This document shows positions 34,078 to 46,977 of a stretch of DNA of 64,000 nucleotides, piece after piece. Within the stretch, counting starts at the first letter, position 1. Each line of letters starts with the position of its first letter. Where the stretch lies: assembly GCF_947347685.1 (NCBI RefSeq), contig NW_026519048.1:62001-126000 (forward strand), written 5' to 3'. The position numbers were made by a program, and so were the translations under genes. The notes below the pieces were generated by a model that had not been told where the DNA came from, did not search any database, and saw nothing but the letters and a program-made list of their open reading frames with translations. The DNA is from Pleuronectes platessa. Lineage: Eukaryota; Chordata; Actinopteri; Pleuronectiformes; Pleuronectidae.

Positions 34078-36080
34078 GAAGCTCGGGGATGGTACCAATC
34101 GATCCGCAGTACCCCGTTTGGTAGAGACAGACGCCCTTTCCAAGTCTCTACGACCTTCACAACAAAAGTTATTCAAGAATATCTCCTCAGCAGGCTATGC
34201 TAATGAGGCGGCCTAATTACAATCCCGTTTCTCTCAAATATCTCGGCATAGAAGACACCAAAACTCAAAATTACAGGATATTCACCATCCCAACAGAGAA
34301 TTCTCCTCAGAAATGTCATTTTATCACATCAAATTCAAAACCCTAAATTCAGGAAAAACCATGACCAAGGTGAACTCACACACAAGACAAGTGCCCCACA
34401 GATCAAACAGCTCATTAGACAAATCTTGGAGAAATCCAAAATCAGTCGCTTGGAAGAATGACAGTGAAGCATCTCCTTGGGCCGTGCGGTGTATGGGGCA
34501 CAGGAGCTCTTCTGGGGGCCCAATCATGGGGGGCCAAGGAGCCAGTGGTCTGGACACACATCAGGCCCCTCTTCATTCAACCTGAAAGGTAAGAATGCAG
34601 GTAAGATCGACACAAATTCCACCAGAAATCAGAAATTCCGAACTAGCCCCGCCCACTTTTGGGGATTTGGGCGTTCGACCCCTTCCGAAGGTCGTAGAAG
34701 CTCGAAAATGGTACCAATCGATGCGCAATACCCCACTTGCCAGAAACAAATGCCCTCTCCCACTCTCTACGACCTTCACAAAAAAAGTTATTCAAGAATA
34801 TCTCCTCGGGTTTTCGGCCATTTGCTACTTCGACCCCTTCCGAAGGTCGGAGGAGCTCGGGGATGGCACCAATCGATCCGCAGGACCCACATTAGTTCAA
34901 TAGAAACCACTTTCCAAGTCTCTACGACCTTCAGAAAAAAAGTTATTCAAGAATATCTCCTTCTCCAATGTGCTTTCATCCCTAATCCTTACCTTAACCC
35001 TAGCTGTTTTAGCGACTTTCTTATTCAGAGGTTCTGGACTTCGATTCTATGCCTAGTCAGGTTCCTTAGACCCTTACCCTAACCACACCACCCCTTGCCT
35101 AAACCTAACCCCGCCCACTTTTCAGATTCGCTCGTTCGACCCCTTCCCAAGGTCCTAGAAGCTCGGGGATGGTACCAATCGATCCGCAGTACCCCATTTA
35201 GTAGAGACAGACGCCCTTTCCAAGTCTCTACGACCTTCACAGCAAAAGTTATTCTAGAATATCTCCTCAGCAGGCTATGCTAATGAGGCGGCCTAATTAC
35301 AATCCCGTTTCTCTCAAATATCTCGGCATAGAAGACACCAAAACTCAAAATTACAGGATATTCACCATCCCAACAGAGAATTCTCCTCAGAAATGTCATT
35401 TTATCACATCAAATTCAAAACCCTAAATTCAGGAAAAACCATGACCAAGGTGAACTCACACACAAGACAAGTGCCCCACAGATCAAACAGCTCATTAGAC
35501 AAATCTTGGAGAAATCCAAAATCAGTCGCTTGGAAGAATGACAGTGAAGCATCTCCTTGGGCCGTGCGGTGTATGGGGCACAGGAGCTCTTCTGGGGGCC
35601 CAATCATCTCTTCTGGGGGCCCAATCATGGGGGGCCAAGGAGGCAGTGGTCTGGACACACATCAGGCCCCTCTTCGTTCAACCTGAAAGGTAAGAATGCA
35701 GGTAAGATCGACACAAATTCCACCAGAAATCAGAAATTCCCAACTAGCCCCTCCCACTTTTGGGGATTTGGGCGTTCGACCCCTTCCGAAGGTCGTAGAA
35801 GCTCGAAAATGGTACCAATCGATGCGCAATACCCCACTTGCCAGAAACAAATGCCCTCTCCCACTCTCTACGACCTTCACAAAAAAAGTTATTCAAGAAT
35901 ATCTCCTCGGCTTTTCGGCCATTTGCTACTTCGACCCCTTCCGAAGGTCGTAGGAGCTCGGGGATGGCACCAATCGATCCGCAGGACCCACATTAGTTCA
36001 ATAGAAACCACTTTCCAAGTCTCTACGACCTTCAGAAAAAAAGTTATTCAAGAATATCTCCTTCTCCAATGTGCTTTCAT
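34078..36080 (+). repeat. C segment 3 (II then I)
   Basis: Begins inside sub-monomer 3. The first unit is subfamily II with one 21-mer, the second subfamily I with two. Confidence 0.9.
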
Positions 36081-36146
36081 CCCTAATCCTAACCCTAACC
36101 CTAACCCTAACCCTAACCCTAACCCTAACCCTAACCCTAACCCTAA
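36081..36146 (+). repeat. ITS-6, 66 bp
   Basis: Same junctions and same length as ITS-4, 2509 bp downstream; it was copied as part of a 2509-bp higher-order repeat. Confidence 0.97.
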
Positions 36147-36533
36147 GAATGCAGGTAAGATCGACACAAATTCCACCAGAAATCAGAAATTCCGAACTAG
36201 CCCCGCCCACTTTTGGGGATTTGGGCGTTCGACCCCTTCCGAAGGTCGTAGAAGCTCGAAAATGGTACCAATCGATGCGCAATACCCCACTTGCCAGAAA
36301 CAAATGCCCTCTCCCACTCTCTACGACCTTCACAAAAAAAGTTATTCAAGAATATCTCCTCGGGTTTTCGGCCATTTGCTACTTCGACCCCTTCCGAAGG
36401 TCGGAGGAGCTCGGGGATGGCACCAATCGATCCGCAGGACCCACATTAGTTCAATAGAAACCACTTTCCAAGTCTCTACGACCTTCAGAAAAAAAGTTAT
36501 TCAAGAATATCTCCTTCTCCAATGTGCTTTCAT
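36147..36533 (+). repeat. C segment 4 (copy of segment 2)
   Basis: Same 387 bp as 33638-34024, 2509 bp downstream. Confidence 0.9.
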
Positions 36534-36586
36534 CCCTAATCCTAACCCTAACCCTAACCCTAACCCTAACCCTAACCCTAACCCTA
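36534..36586 (+). repeat. ITS-7, 53 bp
   Basis: Same junctions and length as ITS-5, 2509 bp downstream. Confidence 0.97.
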
Positions 36587-37488
36587 GAAGCTCGGGGATG
36601 GTACCAATCGATCCGCAGTACCCCGTTTGGTAGAGACAGACGCCCTTTCCAAGTCTCTACGACCTTCACAACAAAAGTTATTCAAGAATATCTCCTCAGC
36701 AGGCTATGCTAATGAGGCGGCCTAATTACAATCCCGTTTCTCTCAAATATCTCGGCATAGAAGACACCAAAACTCAAAATTACAGGATATTCACCATCCC
36801 AACAGAGAATTCTCCTCAGAAATGTCATTTTATCACATCAAATTCAAAACCCTAAATTCAGGAAAAACCATGACCAAGGTGAACTCACACACAAGACAAG
36901 TGCCCCACAGATCAAACAGCTCATTAGACAAATCTTGGAGAAATCCAAAATCAGTCGCTTGGAAGAATGACAGTGAAGCATCTCCTTGGGCCGTGCGGTG
37001 TATGGGGCACAGGAGCTCTTCTGGGGGCCCAATCATGGGGGGCCAAGGAGCCAGTGGTCTGGACACACATCAGGCCCCTCTTCATTCAACCTGAAAGGTA
37101 AGAATGCAGGTAAGATCGACACAAATTCCACCAGAAATCAGAAATTCCGAACTAGCCCCGCCCACTTTTGGGGATTTGGGCGTTCGACCCCTTCCGAAGG
37201 TCGTAGAAGCTCGAAAATGGTACCAATCGATGCGCAATACCCCACTTGCCAGAAACAAATGCCCTCTCCCACTCTCTACGACCTTCACAAAAAAAGTTAT
37301 TCAAGAATATCTCCTCGGGTTTTCGGCCATTTGCTACTTCGACCCCTTCCGAAGGTCGGAGGAGCTCGGGGATGGCACCAATCGATCCGCAGGACCCACA
37401 TTAGTTCAATAGAAACCACTTTCCAAGTCTCTACGACCTTCAGAAAAAAAGTTATTCAAGAATATCTCCTTCTCCAATGTGCTTTCAT
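36587..37488 (+). repeat. C segment 5 (902 bp, subfamily II)
   Basis: Partial unit starting in sub-monomer 3 (GAAGCTCGG), one 21-mer. Confidence 0.9.
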
Positions 37489-37541
37489 CCCTAACCCTAA
37501 CCCTAACCCTAACCCTAACCCTAACCCTAACCCTAACCCTA
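37489..37541 (+). repeat. ITS-8, 53 bp
   Basis: Left edge is the alternative form CATCCCTAACCC, without the variant hexamer TCCTAA. Right edge at GAAGCTCGG, as in ITS-5. Confidence 0.97.
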
Positions 37542-40500
37542 GAAGCTCGGGGATGGTACCAATCGATCCGCAGTACCCCGTTTGGTAGAGACAGACGCCC
37601 TTTCCAAGTCTCTACGACCTTCACAACAAAAGTTATTCAAGAATATCTCCTCAGCAGGCTATGCTAATGAGGCGGCCTAATTACAATCCCGTTTCTCTCA
37701 AATATCTCGGCATAGAAGACACCAAAACTCAAAATTACAGGATATTCACCATCCCAACAGAGAATTCTCCTCAGAAATGTCATTTTATCACATCAAATTC
37801 AAAACCCTAAATTCAGGAAAAACCATGACCAAGGTGAACTCACACACAAGACAAGTGCCCCACAGATCAAACAGCTCATTAGACAAATCTTGGAGAAATC
37901 CAAAATCAGTCGCTTGGAAGAATGACAGTGAAGCATCTCCTTGGGCCGTGCGGTGTATGGGGCACAGGAGCTCTTCTGGGGGCCCAATCATGGGGGGCCA
38001 AGGAGCCAGTGGTCTGGACACACATCAGGCCCCTCTTCATTCAACCTGAAAGGTAAGAATGCAGGTAAGATCGACACAAATTCCACCAGAAATCAGAAAT
38101 TCCGAACTAGCCCCGCCCACTTTTGGGGATTTGGGCGTTCGACCCCTTCCGAAGGTCGTAGAAGCTCGAAAATGGTACCAATCGATGCGCAATACCCCAC
38201 TTGCCAGAAACAAATGCCCTCTCCCACTCTCTACGACCTTCACAAAAAAAGTTATTCAAGAATATCTCCTCGGGTTTTCGGCCATTTGCTACTTCGACCC
38301 CTTCCGAAGGTCGGAGGAGCTCGGGGATGGCACCAATCGATCCGCAGGACCCACATTAGTTCAATAGAAACCACTTTCCAAGTCTCTACGACCTTCAGAA
38401 AAAAAGTTATTCAAGAATATCTCCTTCTCCAATGTGCTTTCATCCCTAATCCTTACCTTAACCCTAGCTGTTTTAGCGACTTTCTTATTCAGAGGTTCTG
38501 GACTTCGATTCTATGCCTAGTCAGGTTCCTTAGACCCTTACCCTAACCACACCACCCCTTGCCTAAACCTAACCCCGCCCACTTTTCAGATTCGCTCGTT
38601 CGACCCCTTCCCAAGGTCCTAGAAGCTCGGGGATGGTACCAATCGATCCGCAGTACCCCGTTTGGTAGAGACAGACGCCCTTTCCAAGTCTCTACGACCT
38701 TCACAACAAAAGTTATTCAAGAATATCTCCTCAGCAGGCTATGCTAATGAGGCGGCCTAATTACAATCCCGTTTCTCTCAAATATCTCGGCATAGAAGAC
38801 ACCAAAACTCAAAATTACAGGATATTCACCATCCCAACAGAGAATTCTCCTCAGAAATGTCATTTTATCACATCAAATTCAAAACCCTAAATTCAGGAAA
38901 AACCATGACCAAGGTGAACTCACACACAAGACAAGTGCCCCACAGATCAAACAGCTCATTAGACAAATCTTGGAGAAATCCAAAATCAGTCGCTTGGAAG
39001 AATGACAGTGAAGCATCTCCTTGGGCCGTGCGGTGTATGGGGCACAGGAGCTCTTCTGGGGGCCCAATCATGGGGGGCCAAGGAGCCAGTGGTCTGGACA
39101 CACATCAGGCCCCTCTTCATTCAACCTGAAAGGTAAGAATGCAGGTAAGATCGACACAAATTCCACCAGAAATCAGAAATTCCGAACTAGCCCCGCCCAC
39201 TTTTGGGGATTTGGGCGTTCGACCCCTTCCGAAGGTCGTAGAAGCTCGAAAATGGTACCAATCGATGCGCAATACCCCACTTGCCAGAAACAAATGCCCT
39301 CTCCCACTCTCTACGACCTTCACAAAAAAAGTTATTCAAGAATATCTCCTCGGGTTTTCGGCCATTTGCTACTTCGACCCCTTCCGAAGGTCGGAGGAGC
39401 TCGGGGATGGCACCAATCGATCCGCAGGACCCACATTAGTTCAATAGAAACCACTTTCCAAGTCTCTACGACCTTCAGAAAAAAAGTTATTCAAGAATAT
39501 CTCCTTCTCCAATGTGCTTTCATCCCTAATCCTTACCTTAACCCTAGCTGTTTTAGCGACTTTCTTATTCAGAGGTTCTGGACTTCGATTCTATGCCTAG
39601 TCAGGTTCCTTAGACCCTTACCCTAACCACACCACCCCTTGCCTAAACCTAACCCCGCCCACTTTTCAGATTCGCTCGTTCGACCCCTTCCCAAGGTCCT
39701 AGAAGCTCGGGGATGGTACCAATCGATCCGCAGTACCCCGTTTGGTAGAGACAGACGCCCTTTCCAAGTCTCTACGACCTTCACAACAAAAGTTATTCAA
39801 GAATATCTCCTCAGCAGGCTATGCTAATGAGGCGGCCTAATTACAATCCCGTTTCTCTCAAATATCTCGGCATAGAAGACACCAAAACTCAAAATTACAG
39901 GATATTCACCATCCCAACAGAGAATTCTCCTCAGAAATGTCATTTTATCACATCAAATTCAAAACCCTAAATTCAGGAAAAACCATGACCAAGGTGAACT
40001 CACACACAAGACAAGTGCCCCACAGATCAAACAGCTCATTAGACAAATCTTGGAGAAATCCAAAATCAGTCGCTTGGAAGAATGACAGTGAAGCATCTCC
40101 TTGGGCCGTGCGGTGTATGGGGCACAGGAGCTCTTCTGGGGGCCCAATCATGGGGGGCCAAGGAGCCAGTGGTCTGGACACACATCAGGCCCCTCTTCAT
40201 TCAACCTGAAAGGTAAGAATGCAGGTAAGATCGACACAAATTCCACCAGAAATCAGAAATTCCGAACTAGCCCCGCCCACTTTTGGGGATTTGGGCGTTC
40301 GACCCCTTCCGAAGGTCGTAGAAGCTCGAAAATGGTACCAATCGATGCGCAATACCCCACTTGCCAGAAACAAATGCCCTCTCCCACTCTCTACGACCTT
40401 CACAAAAAAAGTTATTCAAGAATATCTCCTCGGGTTTTCGGCCATTTGCTACTTCGACCCCTTCCGAAGGTCGGAGGAGCTCGGGGATGGCACCAATCGA

Positions 40501-40603
40501 TCCGCAGGACCCACATTAGTTCAATAGAAACCACTTTCCAAGTCTCTACGACCTTCAGAAAAAAAGTTATTCAAGAATATCTCCTTCTCCAATGTGCTTT
40601 CAT
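37542..40603 (+). repeat. C segment 6 (3062 bp, subfamily II)
   Basis: Nearly three 1080-bp units, one 21-mer each. Confidence 0.9.
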
Positions 40604-40662
40604 CCCTAATCCTAACCCTAACCCTAACCCTAACCCTAACCCTAACCCTAACCCTAACCCTA
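40604..40662 (+). repeat. ITS-9, 59 bp
   Basis: Left edge CATCCCTAATCC, right edge GAAGCTCGG. It is one hexamer longer than ITS-5 and ITS-7. Confidence 0.97.
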
Positions 40663-41564
40663 GAAGCTCGGGGATGGTACCAATCGATCCGCAGTACCCC
40701 GTTTGGTAGAGACAGACGCCCTTTCCAAGTCTCTACGACCTTCACAACAAAAGTTATTCAAGAATATCTCCTCAGCAGGCTATGCTAATGAGGCGGCCTA
40801 ATTACAATCCCGTTTCTCTCAAATATCTCGGCATAGAAGACACCAAAACTCAAAATTACAGGATATTCACCATCCCAACAGAGAATTCTCCTCAGAAATG
40901 TCATTTTATCACATCAAATTCAAAACCCTAAATTCAGGAAAAACCATGACCAAGGTGAACTCACACACAAGACAAGTGCCCCACAGATCAAACAGCTCAT
41001 TAGACAAATCTTGGAGAAATCCAAAATCAGTCGCTTGGAAGAATGACAGTGAAGCATCTCCTTGGGCCGTGCGGTGTATGGGGCACAGGAGCTCTTCTGG
41101 GGGCCCAATCATGGGGGGCCAAGGAGCCAGTGGTCTGGACACACATCAGGCCCCTCTTCATTCAACCTGAAAGGTAAGAATGCAGGTAAGATCGACACAA
41201 ATTCCACCAGAAATCAGAAATTCCGAACTAGCCCCGCCCACTTTTGGGGATTTGGGCGTTCGACCCCTTCCGAAGGTCGTAGAAGCTCGAAAATGGTACC
41301 AATCGATGCGCAATACCCCACTTGCCAGAAACAAATGCCCTCTCCCACTCTCTACGACCTTCACAAAAAAAGTTATTCAAGAATATCTCCTCGGGTTTTC
41401 GGCCATTTGCTACTTCGACCCCTTCCGAAGGTCGGAGGAGCTCGGGGATGGCACCAATCGATCCGCAGGACCCACATTAGTTCAATAGAAACCACTTTCC
41501 AAGTCTCTACGACCTTCAGAAAAAAAGTTATTCAAGAATATCTCCTTCTCCAATGTGCTTTCAT
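40663..41564 (+). repeat. C segment 7 (copy of segment 5)
   Basis: Same 902 bp as 36587-37488, 4076 bp downstream. Confidence 0.9.
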
Positions 41565-41617
41565 CCCTAACCCTAACCCTAACCCTAACCCTAACCCTAA
41601 CCCTAACCCTAACCCTA
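41565..41617 (+). repeat. ITS-10, 53 bp
   Basis: Copy of ITS-8, 4076 bp downstream, same length and junctions including the rarer CATCCCTAACCC left edge. Confidence 0.97.
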
Positions 41618-44600
41618 GAAGCTCGGGGATGGTACCAATCGATCCGCAGTACCCCGTTTGGTAGAGACAGACGCCCTTTCCAAGTCTCTACGACCTTCAC
41701 AACAAAAGTTATTCAAGAATATCTCCTCAGCAGGCTATGCTAATGAGGCGGCCTAATTACAATCCCGTTTCTCTCAAATATCTCGGCATAGAAGACACCA
41801 AAACTCAAAATTACAGGATATTCACCATCCCAACAGAGAATTCTCCTCAGAAATGTCATTTTATCACATCAAATTCAAAACCCTAAATTCAGGAAAAACC
41901 ATGACCAAGGTGAACTCACACACAAGACAAGTGCCCCACAGATCAAACAGCTCATTAGACAAATCTTGGAGAAATCCAAAATCAGTCGCTTGGAAGAATG
42001 ACAGTGAAGCATCTCCTTGGGCCGTGCGGTGTATGGGGCACAGGAGCTCTTCTGGGGGCCCAATCATGGGGGGCCAAGGAGCCAGTGGTCTGGACACACA
42101 TCAGGCCCCTCTTCATTCAACCTGAAAGGTAAGAATGCAGGTAAGATCGACACAAATTCCACCAGAAATCAGAAATTCCGAACTAGCCCCGCCCACTTTT
42201 GGGGATTTGGGCGTTCGACCCCTTCCGAAGGTCGTAGAAGCTCGAAAATGGTACCAATCGATGCGCAATACCCCACTTGCCAGAAACAAATGCCCTCTCC
42301 CACTCTCTACGACCTTCACAAAAAAAGTTATTCAAGAATATCTCCTCGGGTTTTCGGCCATTTGCTACTTCGACCCCTTCCGAAGGTCGGAGGAGCTCGG
42401 GGATGGCACCAATCGATCCGCAGGACCCACATTAGTTCAATAGAAACCACTTTCCAAGTCTCTACGACCTTCAGAAAAAAAGTTATTCAAGAATATCTCC
42501 TTCTCCAATGTGCTTTCATCCCTAATCCTTACCTTAACCCTAGCTGTTTTAGCGACTTTCTTATTCAGAGGTTCTGGACTTCGATTCTATGCCTAGTCAG
42601 GTTCCTTAGACCCTTACCCTAACCACACCACCCCTTGCCTAAACCTAACCCCGCCCACTTTTCAGATTCGCTCGTTCGACCCCTTCCCAAGGTCCTAGAA
42701 GCTCGGGGATGGTACCAATCGATCCGCAGTACCCCGTTTGGTAGAGACAGACGCCCTTTCCAAGTCTCTACGACCTTCACAACAAAAGTTATTCAAGAAT
42801 ATCTCCTCAGCAGGCTATGCTAATGAGGCGGCCTAATTACAATCCCGTTTCTCTCAAATATCTCGGCATAGAAGACACCAAAACTCAAAATTACAGGATA
42901 TTCACCATCCCAACAGAGAATTCTCCTCAGAAATGTCATTTTATCACATCAAATTCAAAACCCTAAATTCAGGAAAAACCATGACCAAGGTGAACTCACA
43001 CACAAGACAAGTGCCCCACAGATCAAACAGCTCATTAGACAAATCTTGGAGAAATCCAAAATCAGTCGCTTGGAAGAATGACAGTGAAGCATCTCCTTGG
43101 GCCGTGCGGTGTATGGGGCACAGGAGCTCTTCTGGGGGCCCAATCATGGGGGGCCAAGGAGCCAGTGGTCTGGACACACATCAGGCCCCTCTTCATTCAA
43201 CCTGAAAGGTAAGAATGCAGGTAAGATCGACACAAATTCCACCAGAAATCAGAAATTCCGAACTAGCCCCGCCCACTTTTGGGGATTTGGGCGTTCGACC
43301 CCTTCCGAAGGTCGTAGAAGCTCGAAAATGGTACCAATCGATGCGCAATACCCCACTTGCCAGAAACAAATGCCCTCTCCCACTCTCTACGACCTTCACA
43401 AAAAAAGTTATTCAAGAATATCTCCTCGGGTTTTCGGCCATTTGCTACTTCGACCCCTTCCGAAGGTCGGAGGAGCTCGGGGATGGCACCAATCGATCCG
43501 CAGGACCCACATTAGTTCAATAGAAACCACTTTCCAAGTCTCTACGACCTTCAGAAAAAAAGTTATTCAAGAATATCTCCTTCTCCAATGTGCTTTCATC
43601 CCTAATCCTTACCTTAACCCTAGCTGTTTTAGCGACTTTCTTATTCAGAGGTTCTGGACTTCGATTCTATGCCTAGTCAGGTTCCTTAGACCCTTACCCT
43701 AACCACACCACCCCTTGCCTAAACCTAACCCCGCCCACTTTTCAGATTCGCTCGTTCGACCCCTTCCCAAGGTCCTAGAAGCTCGGGGATGGTACCAATC
43801 GATCCGCAGTACCCCGTTTGGTAGAGACAGACGCCCTTTCCAAGTCTCTACGACCTTCACAACAAAAGTTATTCAAGAATATCTCCTCAGCAGGCTATGC
43901 TAATGAGGCGGCCTAATTACAATCCCGTTTCTCTCAAATATCTCGGCATAGAAGACACCAAAACTCAAAATTACAGGATATTCACCATCCCAACAGAGAA
44001 TTCTCCTCAGAAATGTCATTTTATCACATCAAATTCAAAACCCTAAATTCAGGAAAAACCATGACCAAGGTGAACTCACACACAAGACAAGTGCCCCACA
44101 GATCAAACAGCTCATTAGACAAATCTTGGAGAAATCCAAAATCAGTCGCTTGGAAGAATGACAGTGAAGCATCTCCTTGGGCCGTGCGGTGTATGGGGCA
44201 CAGGAGCTCTTCTGGGGGCCCAATCATGGGGGGCCAAGGAGCCAGTGGTCTGGACACACATCAGGCCCCTCTTCATTCAACCTGAAAGGTAAGAATGCAG
44301 GTAAGATCGACACAAATTCCACCAGAAATCAGAAATTCCGAACTAGCCCCGCCCACTTTTGGGGATTTGGGCGTTCGACCCCTTCCGAAGGTCGTAGAAG
44401 CTCGAAAATGGTACCAATCGATGCGCAATACCCCACTTGCCAGAAACAAATGCCCTCTCCCACTCTCTACGACCTTCACAAAAAAAGTTATTCAAGAATA
44501 TCTCCTCGGGTTTTCGGCCATTTGCTACTTCGACCCCTTCCGAAGGTCGGAGGAGCTCGGGGATGGCACCAATCGATCCGCAGGACCCACATTAGTTCAA

Positions 44601-44679
44601 TAGAAACCACTTTCCAAGTCTCTACGACCTTCAGAAAAAAAGTTATTCAAGAATATCTCCTTCTCCAATGTGCTTTCAT
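41618..44679 (+). repeat. C segment 8 (copy of segment 6)
   Basis: Same 3062 bp as 37542-40603, 4076 bp downstream. Confidence 0.9.
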
Positions 44680-44753
44680 CCCTAATCCTAACCCTAACCC
44701 TAACCCTAACCCTAACCCTAACCCTAACCCTAACCCTAACCCTAACCCTAATC
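44680..44753 (+). repeat. ITS-11, 74 bp
   Basis: Lies wholly within the degenerate spacer: CATCCCTAATCC on the left and CCCTAATCCTTACC on the right. No unit sequence is lost, so this may be expansion in place or healing at the spacer itself. Confidence 0.96.
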
Positions 44754-46905
44754 CTTACCTTAACCCTAGCTGTTTTAGCGACTTTCTTATTCAGAGGTTC
44801 TGGACTTCGATTCTATGCCTAGTCAGGTTCCTTAGACCCTTACCCTAACCACACCACCCCTTGCCTAAACCTAACCCCGCCCACTTTTCAGATTCGCTCG
44901 TTCGACCCCTTCCCAAGGTCCTAGAAGCTCGGCGATGGTACCAATCGATCCGCAGTACCCCGTTTGGTAGAGACAGACGCCCTTTCCAAGTCTCTACGAC
45001 CTTCACAACAAAAGTTATTCAAGAATATCTCCTCAGCAGGCTATGCTAATGAGGCGGCCTAATTACAATCCCGTTTCTCTCAAATATCTCGGCATAGAAG
45101 ACACCAAAACTCAAAATTAGAGGATATTCACCATCCCAACAGAGAATTCTCCTCAGAAATATCATTTGATCACATCAAATTCAAAACCCTAAATTCAGGA
45201 AAAACCATGACCAAGGTGAACTCACACACAAGACAAGTGCCCCACAGATCAAACAGCTCATTAGACAAATCTTGGAGAAATCCAAAATCAGTCGCTTGGA
45301 AGAATGACAGTGAAGCATCTCCTTGGGCCGTGCGGTGTATGGGGCACAGGAGCTCTTCTGGGGGCCCAATCATGGGGGGCCAAGGAGGCAGTGGTCTGGA
45401 CACACATCAGGCCCCTCTTCATTCAGCCTGAAAGGTAAGAATGCAGGTAAGATCGACACAAATTTCACCAGAAATCACAAATTCCGAACTAGCCCCTCCC
45501 ACTTTTGGGGATTTGGGCGTTCGACCCCTTCCGAAGGTCGTAGAAGCTCGAAAATGGTACCAATCGATGCGCAATACCCCACTTGCCAGAAACAAATGCC
45601 CTCTCCCACTCTCTACGACCTTCACAAAAAAAGTTATTCAAGAATATCTCCTCGGCTTTTCGGCCATTTGCTACTTCGACCCCTTCCGAAGGTCGGAGGA
45701 GCTCGGGGATGGCACCAATCGATCCGCAGGACCCACATTAGTTCAATAGAAACCACTTTCCAAGTCTCTACGACCTTCAGAAAAAAAGTTATTCAAGAAT
45801 ATCTCCTTCTCCAATGTGCTTTCATCCCTAATCCTTACCTTAACCCTAGCTGTTTTAGCGACTTTCTTATTCAGAGGTTCTGGACTTCGATTCTATGCCT
45901 AGTCAGGTTCCTTAGACCCTTACCCTAACCACACCACCCCTTGCCTAAACCTAACCCCGCCCACTTTTCAGATTCGCTCGTTCGACCCCTTCCCAAGGTC
46001 CTAGAAGCTCGGCGATGGTACCAATCGATCCGCAGTACCCCGTTTGGTAGAGACAGACGCCCTTTCCAAGTCTCTACGACCTTCACAACAAAAGTTATTC
46101 AAGAATATCTCCTCAGCAGGCTATGCTAATGAGGCGGCCTAATTACAATCCCGTTTCTCTCAAATATCTCGGCATAGAAGACACCAAAACTCAAAATTAG
46201 AGGATATTCACCATCCCAACAGAGAATTCTCCTCAGAAATATCATTTGATCACATCAAATTCAAAACCCTAAATTCAGGAAAAACCATGACCAAGGTGAA
46301 CTCACACACAAGACAAGTGCCCCACAGATCAAACAGCTCATTAGACAAATCTTGGAGAAATCCAAAATCAGTCGCTTGGAAGAATGACAGTGAAGCATCT
46401 CCTTGGGCCGTGCGGTGTATGGGGCACAGGAGCTCTTCTGGGGGCCCAATCATGGGGGGCCAAGGAGGCAGTGGTCTGGACACACATCAGGCCCCTCTTC
46501 ATTCAGCCTGAAAGGTAAGAATGCAGGTAAGATCGACACAAATTTCACCAGAAATCACAAATTCCGAACTAGCCCCTCCCACTTTTGGGGATTTGGGCGT
46601 TCGACCCCTTCCGAAGGTCGTAGAAGCTCGAAAATGGTACCAATCGATGCGCAATACCCCACTTGCCAGAAACAAATGCCCTCTCCCACTCTCTACGACC
46701 TTCACAAAAAAAGTTATTCAAGAATATCTCCTCGGCTTTTCGGCCATTTGCTACTTCGACCCCTTCCGAAGGTCGGAGGAGCTCGGGGATGGCACCAATC
46801 GATCCGCAGGACCCACATTAGTTCAATAGAAACCACTTTCCAAGTCTCTACGACCTTCAGAAAAAAAGTTATTCAAGAATATCTCCTTCTCCAATGTGCT
46901 TTCAT
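44754..46905 (+). repeat. C segment 9 (subfamily IV)
   Basis: Two 1080-bp units with private variants: CTCGGCGATGG, AAATTAGAGG, AAATATCATTTGATC, TTTCACCAGAAATCAC. Confidence 0.9.
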
Positions 46906-46977
46906 CCCTAATCCTAACCCTAACCCTAACCCTAACCCTAACCCTAACCCTAACCCTAACCCTAACCCTAACCCTAA
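46906..46977 (+). repeat. ITS-12, 72 bp
   Basis: Left edge CATCCCTAATCC. Right edge joins TTACAATCC (native GGCCTAATTACAATC, CCTAA shared). Confidence 0.97.

Noticed and set aside
33048..36633. Open frames up to 358 codons (33048-34124, 35557-36633) with Pro-Asn repeats
   Set aside because: They stay open because (CCCTAA)n reads Pro-Asn or Leu-Thr without stops. They span ITS junctions, recur with unit copy number, overlap other frames and show no domain.
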